From contig NZ_JACCJY010000006.1 in NCBI RefSeq assembly GCF_014596085.1, forward strand, positions 1 through 64,000: a stretch of 64,000 nt of DNA, in the 5' to 3' direction. The position numbers and the translations under genes were made by a program. Numbering within the stretch: position 1 is the first letter of the stretch; every line of letters starts with the position of its first letter. The notes under the pieces are model-generated. The model made no database searches and had not been told where the DNA came from. It saw only the letters and a program-made list of their open reading frames with translations. Of the stretch, positions 18,590 to 25,319 are shown piece by piece. Source of the stretch: Azospirillum tabaci (GTDB lineage Bacteria > Pseudomonadota > Alphaproteobacteria > Azospirillales > Azospirillaceae).

Positions 18590-20019
18590 TCTTGCGGCGG
18601 CCACTGTTCAATGCCGAAGATGGCGGCAAGCTGGGCATAGCTGTTGTCGAGGTCGGTCGCCTCGCGCTTGCCCTGCTTCAGGAACGCCTCCAAGGCCGGC
18701 TGGAAATGGATGGCCTCGTCCACCTGCGGGTCGGTGCCCTTGCGGTAGGCGCCCAGGCGGATCATCTCCGCCATGTTGTCGTAGGACGACATCAGCCGCC
18801 GCGCGTGGTTCACCAGCTCGTTCTCCATGGGAGAGTTGCAGCCGGGCATGGTGCGCGACACGCTGCGCAGGATGTTGATGGCCGGGTAGCGCCCGCGCTC
18901 GCCGATCTGGCGCTCCAGGACGATGTGGCCGTCCAGGATGCCGCGCACGGCGTCGGCGATGGGTTCGTTGTGGTCGTCGCCCTCGACCAGCACGGTGAAC
19001 AGTCCGGTGATGGAGCCCGACCCGCTCAGGCCCGGCCCGGCGCGCTCCAGCAGGCGCGGCAGTTCGGCGAAGACGGTGGGGGGGTAGCCCTTCGTCGTGG
19101 GCGGCTCGCCGGCGGACAGGCCGATCTCGCGCTGGGCCATGGCGAAGCGGGTCACGCTGTCCATCATGCACAGCACGTTGCAGCCGGCGTCGCGGAAGGC
19201 CTCCGCCACGGCCAGAGTCATGTAGGCGGCTTGGCGGCGCATCAGCGGCGCCTCGTCGGAGGTGGCGCAGACCACGACGCTGCGCGCCAACCCCTCCTCC
19301 CCGAGATCCTCGGTGATGAACTCCTGAAGCTCGCGCCCGCGTTCGCCGATCAGCCCGATCACCGCCACCTCCGCGCCGGAGAAGCGGGCGAGCATCGACA
19401 TCACCGACGACTTGCCGACGCCGGAGCCGGCGAAGATGCCCATGCGCTGGCCGCGGCAGCAGGTGAGGAAGGCGTTGATGGCGCGGATGCCCAGGTCCAG
19501 CTTCTCGCCCACGCGGGCGCGGGAATGGGCGGGCGGCGGGTTGTTGCGGATGGGAACGCCGTGCGTCCCCTTGGGCAGCGGCCCCTTGCCGTCCACCGGC
19601 TCGCCGAGCGCGTTGATGACGCGGCCGAGCCACGCCTCCGTCGGAAAGACCATGGGCTGGCTGTCCGAGACCAGCGCGCGGCAGCCCAGCCCCACCCCGT
19701 CGATGGAGCCGAAGGGCATCAGCAGAGCGCGGCCCTGGCGGAAGCCCACCACCTCGCAGGGGACCTGCCGACCATCGCGGGATTCCACGATGCAACGGCC
19801 GCCCACCGACAGCTCCTTCTCGATCCCCCCGACCTCGACCAGCAGGCCGAGCACGGCGGTCACCCGCCCGAACCGGCTGCAGCCGGAGACGGACTCGATT
19901 TCCTGAAGGATGCGGGCGACGTCGGCGGGCACGGTCTTGCGGGGTTCGCGAGCGGGAGTGGGACAGGAGAGCCGGGCGCGGGCGGCGCAATTCACGGTGG
20001 GCTTGGAGTCCGCCGCCAT
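18586..20019 (-). CDS. fliI: Flagellar type III export ATPase FliI
   Basis: 477 aa. FliI energises export of flagellar subunits with FliH and FliJ. Seen: Walker [32 protein letters not shown], Walker [19 protein letters not shown], and the FliI signature [20 protein letters not shown]. The start at 20019 is chosen because GGGGG precedes it; an in-frame ATG at 20049 adds ten residues but has no ribosome site and lies inside a TTAACGTTAA palindrome that looks regulatory. It is transcribed away from ctrA, so both share one control region. Confidence 0.96.
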   Translation of the reverse strand: MAADSKPTVNCAARARLSCPTPAREPRKTVPADVARILQEIESVSGCSRFGRVTAVLGLLVEVGGIEKELSVGGRCIVESRDGRQVPCEVVGFRQGRALLMPFGSIDGVGLGCRALVSDSQPMVFPTEAWLGRVINALGEPVDGKGPLPKGTHGVPIRNNPPPAHSRARVGEKLDLGIRAINAFLTCCRGQRMGIFAGSGVGKSSVMSMLARFSGAEVAVIGLIGERGRELQEFITEDLGEEGLARSVVVCATSDEAPLMRRQAAYMTLAVAEAFRDAGCNVLCMMDSVTRFAMAQREIGLSAGEPPTTKGYPPTVFAELPRLLERAGPGLSGSGSITGLFTVLVEGDDHNEPIADAVRGILDGHIVLERQIGERGRYPAINILRSVSRTMPGCNSPMENELVNHARRLMSSYDNMAEMIRLGAYRKGTDPQVDEAIHFQPALEAFLKQGKREATDLDNSYAQLAAIFGIEQWPPQE

Positions 20020-20210
20020 GCCGCCCCCGTCATGCTCGTCCAAAAACATTAACGTTAAATGAAGTGCTATGCCTCTGGCGTTAAGCTGAATCGTCTGTTA
20101 ACCTGTGTAAACAGACGAGCGGATCTGTTAAGGGAATCGGTTAAAGAACTGCGGGAAAGCATCGCCGCATCGGAAGCCAGAAACGCGCCATCTAACATCG
20201 GGATATCGCC
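20020..20210. promoter_or_regulatory. fliI-ctrA divergent control region with TTAA cluster and dyad
   Basis: Six TTAA tetramers occur within about 100 bp (20049, 20055, 20081, 20098, 20128, 20141), very dense for this GC content. A 26-bp dyad lies at 20092-20117: arms CGTCTGTTAAC and GTAAACAGACG with one mismatch around CTGT; the half-site CTGTTAA recurs at 20125-20131. Two GANTC (CcrM) sites lie at 20088-20092 and 20134-20138. No exact TTAA-N7-TTAA CtrA box is present (the closest pair has N9). These are plausible sites for CtrA autoregulation and methylation control as in Caulobacter, but the binder of the dyad is unknown. Confidence 0.6.
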
Positions 20211-20942
20211 ATGAGGGTTCTGCTGGTCGAAGACGATTCCTCCACGGCCAAGAGCATCGAACTGATGCTCCAGTCGGAAGGCTACATCGTCGACTCTACC
20301 GACCTCGGTGAGGATGGGCTCGAAATCGGCAAGCTGTACGATTACGACATCATCATCCTCGATCTGATGCTGCCGGACATCGACGGCTACGAGGTGCTGC
20401 GCCGCCTGCGCGCCGCCCGTGTGACCACGCCGATCCTCATTCTTTCCGGCCTGTCGGAGCTTGACCACAAGATCAAGGGTCTGGGCTTCGGCGCCGACGA
20501 CTATCTGACCAAGCCCTTCGACAAGCGCGAGCTGATCGCCCGCATCCAGGCCATCGTCCGCCGCTCCAAGGGCCATTCGGACAGCATCATCCGCACCGGC
20601 CGCCTGACCGTGAATCTGGACACCCGCACGGTGGAGGTGGACAACCAGCCGCTTCACCTGACGGGCAAGGAATACGGCATCCTGGAGCTGCTGTCGCTGC
20701 GCAAGGGCACGACCCTGACCAAGGAGATGTTCCTGAACCATCTCTATGGCGGCATGGATGAGCCGGAGTTGAAGATCATCGACGTCTTCGTCTGCAAGCT
20801 GCGCAAGAAGCTGGCCGCGGCGACCCAGGGCGACAACTACATCGAGACGGTGTGGGGCCGCGGCTATGTGCTGCGCGACCCGCACGAGGACGCGTCCCCG
20901 ATCCCGCGCGTCCCGCACCAGCAGGCCCAGGCGGCCGGCTGA
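20211..20942 (+). CDS. ctrA: CtrA, cell-cycle and motility response regulator
   Basis: 243 aa. CtrA is an OmpR-type regulator, phosphorylated through CckA-ChpT, that in Rhodospirillales mainly controls motility. Receiver 1-115 has the acidic pair E7-D8-D9 and phospho-acceptor D51 ([17 protein letters not shown]), the switch LILSGLSE and [20 protein letters not shown]. The winged helix spans about 125-232 ([45 protein letters not shown]). The C-terminal tail ends without the Caulobacter-type Ala-Ala degradation signal (...AQAAG). chpT lies 8 kb away in the same region. Confidence 0.97.
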   Translation: MRVLLVEDDSSTAKSIELMLQSEGYIVDSTDLGEDGLEIGKLYDYDIIILDLMLPDIDGYEVLRRLRAARVTTPILILSGLSELDHKIKGLGFGADDYLTKPFDKRELIARIQAIVRRSKGHSDSIIRTGRLTVNLDTRTVEVDNQPLHLTGKEYGILELLSLRKGTTLTKEMFLNHLYGGMDEPELKIIDVFVCKLRKKLAAATQGDNYIETVWGRGYVLRDPHEDASPIPRVPHQQAQAAG

Positions 20943-20981
20943 TCGCCGACCGCCCATCGCACTCATTTTTCACATCGGCAA

Positions 20982-21003
20982 GCGGCGGGCTCAGGCCCGC
21001 CGC
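20982..21003. terminator. Hairpin between convergent ctrA and the DUF1127 gene
   Basis: A 9-bp perfect stem (GCGGCGGGC 20982-20990 / GCCCGCCGC 20995-21003) with a 4-nt loop sits between two convergent stops. There is no clear T-tract on either side, so it may be a weak bidirectional terminator or a 3'-end stabilising hairpin. Confidence 0.5.
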
Positions 21004-21012
21004 CATTCGTGG

Positions 21013-21252
21013 TCATTCCTGCCAGAACGCCTTATCGGCTTCGCGGCGGGCTTCCTTGCGGCTCAACCCGACATCGCGCAGCAGATGGTCATCCAGCGCC
21101 GCCAGGGAGCGGCGCTGCCGGTGGCGCTCGACCATCTCCAGCACCTCCCCGAACGCCCGCTTCACAAACCGCCGCGCGCCGCCGTCACCAGCCTGTCCGC
21201 GGGACACCATGCCCCGGTCTGCGGAAACGGCGCCCAGCGCTCTCCTGCTCAT
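21013..21252 (-). CDS. DUF1127 domain small protein
   Basis: 79 aa from the ATG with GGAG upstream; a longer in-frame version would begin at 21288. The C-terminal RHRQRRSLAALDDHLLRDVG followed by LSRKEARREADKAFWQE is the DUF1127 pattern (R..R..L..LDDR.L.DIGL.R.E...E..K.FW). Small DUF1127 proteins in alphaproteobacteria are linked to RNA handling and phosphate or carbon stress; here the domain is preceded by about 35 extra residues. It is divergent from a LysR-type gene, a usual arrangement for a regulator and its target. Confidence 0.8.
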   Translation of the reverse strand: MSRRALGAVSADRGMVSRGQAGDGGARRFVKRAFGEVLEMVERHRQRRSLAALDDHLLRDVGLSRKEARREADKAFWQE

Positions 21253-21336
21253 GATCCGACACTCCGCTTGAAGATTTCCGTTCCCCATGAATGCACCCGG
21301 AAGCGGCTTGTCCGCAAAGGATGCTTTCTCTAACCT

Positions 21337-21355
21337 GCATGAGAGAATTTCATGC
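21337..21355. promoter_or_regulatory. Candidate LysR operator between the DUF1127 and LysR genes
   Basis: A perfect dyad GCATGA-N7-TCATGC with an AT-rich centre (GAGAATT), 31 bp before the LysR start and 84 bp before the DUF1127 start. It contains the T-N11-A type spacing expected for LysR-family sites. Binding is inferred from position and symmetry only. Confidence 0.5.
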
Positions 21356-21386
21356 GGCCGGGCAACAATCCGGCGGATGCGGACCC

Positions 21387-22292
21387 ATGCAGATCCCACC
21401 CCTCAACGGCCTGCGCGCCTTCGAAGCGGCGGCGCGCCATCTCAGCTTCACACGGGCGGCGGAAGAGCTGAACGTCACCCAGAGCGCGATCAGCCACCAG
21501 ATCCGCACGCTGGAGGATCGGCTGGGCATCCGGCTGTTCCGCCGGCTGAATCAGGCGCTGGTTTTGACCGACGCCGGCCAACTCCTGCTGCCCAGCGTGC
21601 GCGACGCCTTCGCGCGGCTGGCCACCGGCCTGGAGCGGGTGATGGAGCATGAGCGCTCCGGCGTGCTGACGATGAGCGTTTCGCCCTCCTTCGCCAGCCG
21701 CTGGCTGATGAGCCGCATCGGCCGCTTCCGCGCCCGCCATCCGGAAATCCATCTGCGCATCAGCGTCAGCCAGCATGAGATCGATTTCGAGCGCGAAGCC
21801 GACATCGACATCGGGCTTCGCCATGGCCTTGGGGTGTGGGAGGGGTTGCGGGCCGATCGCTTTCTCGACGACGCAGTGTTTCCCGTCTGCAGCCCGGCCC
21901 TGCTGCAGGGGCCGACGCCGCTGCGGCAGCCCGCCGACCTGCGCCATCATGTCCTGGTCGAGGAGACCGGCCACAGCTATTGGGCGACATGGCTGGCCAT
22001 GGCCGGGCTCGGCGACCTGAAGCCAAGCTCCGAAATGGTCTTCGACGAGATCGGCATCGCCATCGAAGCGGCCGAAAACGGCCAGGGCATCGCCATGGCG
22101 CGGGGCACCCTGGTGTTGGAGGAGCTGGCGAGCGGGCGGCTGACCCGGCTGTTCGACCTCGCCCTGCCGGGAGACTTCGGTTACTACCTCGTCTGCCCGG
22201 AGGTGACCGCCGACCGGCCCAAGATCACCGCTTTCCGCCGTTGGATCATGGAGGAAGGCGCCGCCGACCGCCTCACCCTCACACCGCCTTAA
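21387..22292 (+). CDS. LysR-family regulator (GcvA-like)
   Basis: 301 aa. The start is MQIPPLNGLRAFEAAARHLS, the usual N-terminus of the GcvA/AmpR subgroup. The winged HTH occupies residues 5-64 (FTRAAEELNVTQSAISHQIR, TLEDRLGIRLFRRLNQALVL); the substrate-binding domain covers 90-295 (LTMSVSPSFASRWLMSRIGR, FDEIGIAIEAAENGQGIAMA). Two LysR members of this subgroup regulate divergent neighbours, which here would be the DUF1127 gene. The ligand is unknown. Confidence 0.9.
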   Translation: MQIPPLNGLRAFEAAARHLSFTRAAEELNVTQSAISHQIRTLEDRLGIRLFRRLNQALVLTDAGQLLLPSVRDAFARLATGLERVMEHERSGVLTMSVSPSFASRWLMSRIGRFRARHPEIHLRISVSQHEIDFEREADIDIGLRHGLGVWEGLRADRFLDDAVFPVCSPALLQGPTPLRQPADLRHHVLVEETGHSYWATWLAMAGLGDLKPSSEMVFDEIGIAIEAAENGQGIAMARGTLVLEELASGRLTRLFDLALPGDFGYYLVCPEVTADRPKITAFRRWIMEEGAADRLTLTPP

Positions 22293-22323
22293 GTCACACC
22301 ATTTTGAATCACGCCGTCTTCAA

Positions 22324-23169
22324 TCACACGGCCGCCTTGAGCCCGCTCGGCACCTGGAAGCCACCCAGGCTGTAGAGCCCGCGCTGCCCGTCCACCGGCT
22401 TGAAGCGGTCGGTGATGCCCAGCACGGTCTCCGCACCGCCGAGGTAGAGCACGCCGTCCTGCGGCATCTGGCGGGCGATCGCCTCCAGCACCTTGGTCTT
22501 GGTCGGCTGGTCGAAATAGATCAGCACGTTGCGGCAGAACACGATGTCGAACTGCCCCAGGCCGGACAGGTCGCCCAGCAGGTTGAACTCGCGGAACGAG
22601 ACCATCTGGCGAAGCTGCTGGCTGATCTGCCACTTGTCGCCCTGCTGCTTGAAATGCTTCACCAGCATTTGGATCGGCAGGCCGCGCTGCACCTCGAACT
22701 GGGTGTAGATGCCTGACTTGGACCGCTCCACCATCTCCGCGGAGATGTCGGTGCCGACGATCTCGATCCGCCAGCCGGCCAGCTTCGCCGAGTCCTCGTT
22801 CAGCAACATGGCCAGCGAGTAGGCCTCCTGCCCGGAGGAGCAGGCCGCCGACCAGATGCGGATCGACCGCTTCGCGGACCGCGCCTCCAGCAGCCTCGGC
22901 AGGACGATCTGCTTAAACTGGTCGAAGGGCTTCTGGTCGCGGAAGAAGGACGACTCGTTGGTCGTCATCGCTTCCGTGATATCGCGCAGCAGCGCTTCGT
23001 CCTTGCGCGTCCGCACGGTGGAGGCCAGATCCTCCAGCCCCTTCATGTTCCACTTGCGCGCCACCGGCATGAGCCGGGATTCGAGCAGGTAGGCCTTGTC
23101 CCGGGTCAGGACCAGACCGGAACGCTGCTTGAGCAGCGTGGAGAACATGTCGAAATCTTCGACTCTCAT
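22324..23169 (-). CDS. cheR: Chemotaxis protein methyltransferase CheR
   Basis: 281 aa. CheR methylates glutamates on chemoreceptors using SAM. The N-terminal helical domain (FDMFSTLLKQRSGLVLTRDK) precedes the SAM-binding domain: TTNESSFFRDQKPFDQF, IRIWSAACSSGQEAYSLAML, IVGTDISAEMVERSKSG and FDIVFCRNVLIYFDQPTK. No C-terminal pentapeptide-binding TPR region is present. Last gene of the che operon; its ATG overlaps the cheB stop (ATGA). Confidence 0.96.
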   Translation of the reverse strand: MRVEDFDMFSTLLKQRSGLVLTRDKAYLLESRLMPVARKWNMKGLEDLASTVRTRKDEALLRDITEAMTTNESSFFRDQKPFDQFKQIVLPRLLEARSAKRSIRIWSAACSSGQEAYSLAMLLNEDSAKLAGWRIEIVGTDISAEMVERSKSGIYTQFEVQRGLPIQMLVKHFKQQGDKWQISQQLRQMVSFREFNLLGDLSGLGQFDIVFCRNVLIYFDQPTKTKVLEAIARQMPQDGVLYLGGAETVLGITDRFKPVDGQRGLYSLGGFQVPSGLKAAV

Positions 23170-24350
23170 GCTGCCCTCGATGCGAACTTGCGGATGTACG
23201 GACCGATTTCCTTGAGCGGCAGCACCGCGGAGCAGATGCCCGCCTGGGCGACGGCGCCCGGCATGCCCCACACGACGCTGGACGCCTCGTCCTGCGCGAT
23301 CAGGGTGCCGCCGGCGTTCACCACTTCGGTGCAGCCTTTCAGCCCGTCCTGCCCCATGCCGGTCAGGATGCAGGCCAGGACCTTGCGTCCGCCGAAGGCG
23401 CGGAGGATGGACCGCATCATCGGGTCCACCGCAGGACGGCAGAAATTCTCGGGCGGGTCCTTGGTCAACGAAATCACGTTGGCGCCGCCGCGCTGGGTCA
23501 CCAGCATGTGGAAGTCGCCCGGCGCGATGTAGCAGCGCCCCGACACGACGGGCTCGCCGTCCTTCGCCTCCTGGGCGTTCAACCCGCACTGACGGGTGAT
23601 GTGCTCGGCCAGGATGGTGGTGAAGGTCGCCGGCATGTGCTGGGTGATCAGGATCGGCTGGGTGACGCCGGTCTTCAGATGGGCCAGCACCTCGAACAGC
23701 GCCTGCGGGCCGCCCGTGGAGCTGCCGATGGCGATCACGTCCGGCTTGACCTGACCGACGGAACCGACGGCAGGGGCCGGGCGGAGCGTGACCGGCGGCG
23801 GCTCGCGCTTCAGGAAGGCGGCGGGCACCGGGGTCAGCGGGCGCAGCTCGCCGCGGGTGCGGGATCCGGCCCGCCGCGCGGCGGCGCCCAGCGCCTTGAC
23901 CTTCGACACCAGCTCGCGCTTGAAGGCGTCCGCCCCGCCGATCTCGCGGGTGGAGGTCGGCTTGGGGATGTAGTCGGCCGCCCCCGCGGACAGGCAGCGC
24001 ATGGAGATGTCGGCCCCGCGCAGCGTCAGGGTCGAGGCCATGATGATCTTCACCTGCGGCGCCACCGCCAGCAGCTTCGGGATGGCGGTCAACCCGTCCA
24101 TCACCGGCATCTCGATGTCGAGGACGATGACGTCGAGCGAGTTGCGCTGCAGGGCGTTGACCGCCATCTGGCCGTCGCCGACCGACGCCACCACGCGGAT
24201 ATCGGAATCGCCCTCCAGCGCGCGGGTCAGAAGGCCACGGATCACGGCGGAATCGTCGACCACCATCACCCGGACAGGGTCGCCGCCGGCCGCACCGGTC
24301 GGATGCCCCGCCGGTGCGGGGGGAGGAGGTCTGCCGAAACGATCGGACAT
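23166..24350 (-). CDS. cheB: Chemotaxis methylesterase/glutamine deamidase CheB
   Basis: 394 aa. CheB removes methyl groups from receptors when phosphorylated by CheA. The receiver (about 25-140) has V-D32-D33-S and D78 in VIVLDIEMPVMDG; the linker is Arg/Pro-rich; the esterase domain begins about 205 with the catalytic triad visible as Ser in IGSSTGGPQAL, His in LITQHMPATF and Asp in LTGMGQDGLKG. The N-terminal 22 residues are a Pro/Gly-rich extension. 54 nt separate it from cheY. Confidence 0.97.
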   Translation of the reverse strand: MSDRFGRPPPPAPAGHPTGAAGGDPVRVMVVDDSAVIRGLLTRALEGDSDIRVVASVGDGQMAVNALQRNSLDVIVLDIEMPVMDGLTAIPKLLAVAPQVKIIMASTLTLRGADISMRCLSAGAADYIPKPTSTREIGGADAFKRELVSKVKALGAAARRAGSRTRGELRPLTPVPAAFLKREPPPVTLRPAPAVGSVGQVKPDVIAIGSSTGGPQALFEVLAHLKTGVTQPILITQHMPATFTTILAEHITRQCGLNAQEAKDGEPVVSGRCYIAPGDFHMLVTQRGGANVISLTKDPPENFCRPAVDPMMRSILRAFGGRKVLACILTGMGQDGLKGCTEVVNAGGTLIAQDEASSVVWGMPGAVAQAGICSAVLPLKEIGPYIRKFASRAA

Positions 24351-24404
24351 AACGCAATCAGCCTTTCAGGGTCGGAGCGGTGCGCGGTGCGGTGGTCCCG
24401 CCCG

Positions 24405-24770
24405 TCACAGCAGCCCGACCTGCTGGAACTTGGTCTGGATGATGTCGCTGTCGAACGGCTTCATGATGTACTCGTTCGCCCCGGCGGACAGCGCCTCCTG
24501 GATGTGGGCGAGGTCGTTCTCCGTCGTGCAGAACACGACCTTGGGAACGTCCCCGCCGCTCATCTTGCGCAGACGGCGCAGGAACTCGATCCCGGTCATC
24601 ACCGGCATGTTCCAGTCCAGCAGGATGGCGTCCGGCATCTTATGCGCGCAGGCCTCCATGGCCTGCTTGCCGTCCTCCGCCTCGGTGCAGGCGAAGTGCA
24701 GCTCTTCCAGGATCTTCCGCGCGACCTTGCGGACCACGCGGCTGTCATCGACGACCAGGCAAACTTTCAT
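24405..24770 (-). CDS. cheY: Chemotaxis response regulator CheY
   Basis: 121 aa single receiver domain. Acidic pocket D8-D9, phospho-acceptor D52 (AILLDWNMPVMTGIEFL), Thr switch in VVFCTTEND and Lys in YIMKPFDSD. CheY-P binds FliM/FliN to change motor direction or speed. It lies between cheW and cheB in a five-gene operon without cheZ; CheA-REC or another phosphatase may act as phosphate sink. Confidence 0.94.
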   Translation of the reverse strand: MKVCLVVDDSRVVRKVARKILEELHFACTEAEDGKQAMEACAHKMPDAILLDWNMPVMTGIEFLRRLRKMSGGDVPKVVFCTTENDLAHIQEALSAGANEYIMKPFDSDIIQTKFQQVGLL

Positions 24771-24818
24771 GGTGAACAGGCCTCAGGCTTCGCTTTGCAC
24801 ACCGACCGGGGTTTCGCC

Positions 24819-25319
24819 TCAGGCCGCTTCCATCGTGGTGAAGTTCAGCAGACGCGGCACGTCCAGGACCACCATGAGCTGACCGTTCAGGCGATAGATC
24901 CCCGTGGACACCTCGCGCCAGCGCGGGTCGAGGGTGGCCGGGTTGCGCTCGAAGTCATCGTTGGAGAGGCTCAGCACCTCCCCCACCGAATCGACCATCA
25001 GGCTGTAGAGTTCGCCACGCAGATCCACCACGATGGACATGCCCGGCTTGTCCTTCGGGCGCGACGTCAGGCCGAGCCGCAGGCGCACGTCGATGGCGGT
25101 GACGATGCGCCCGCGCAGGTTCAGCGAGCCGGCAACCTCGGGCGGAGCCAGCGGGATGCGGGTGATCCGCTGGTGCCCCAGCACGTCCTGGACCTGCAGG
25201 ACCGGAATGCCGAACAGCTGATCGGCAATGGTCATGGTCACATAGTCCTGGCTGCCACCGGAGATGATCTCGTCGCCCTTGGACTTCTTGGTGGTGGCGG
25301 GCAGCTTGGCGTTGCTCAT
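24819..25319 (-). CDS. cheW: Chemotaxis coupling protein CheW
   Basis: 166 aa. CheW couples receptors to CheA. The domain is seen as YVTMTIADQLFGIPVLQVQD, RITRIPLAPPEVAGSLNLRG, RIVTAIDVRLRLGL and MSIVVDLRGELYSLMVDSVG. The N-terminal 25 residues are a Lys-rich leader. Its ATG overlaps the cheA stop. Confidence 0.95.
   Translation of the reverse strand: MSNAKLPATTKKSKGDEIISGGSQDYVTMTIADQLFGIPVLQVQDVLGHQRITRIPLAPPEVAGSLNLRGRIVTAIDVRLRLGLTSRPKDKPGMSIVVDLRGELYSLMVDSVGEVLSLSNDDFERNPATLDPRWREVSTGIYRLNGQLMVVLDVPRLLNFTTMEAA

Noticed and set aside
20128..20144. CtrA box in the ctrA promoter
   Set aside because: The TTAA pair is separated by 9 bp rather than 7, so it is reported only as part of a TTAA cluster.
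22324..24357. Apparent 677-aa protein ending in CheR
   Set aside because: Only the last 281 residues are CheR; the rest is cheB read out of frame. The real cheR starts at 23169 with an ATGA overlap.
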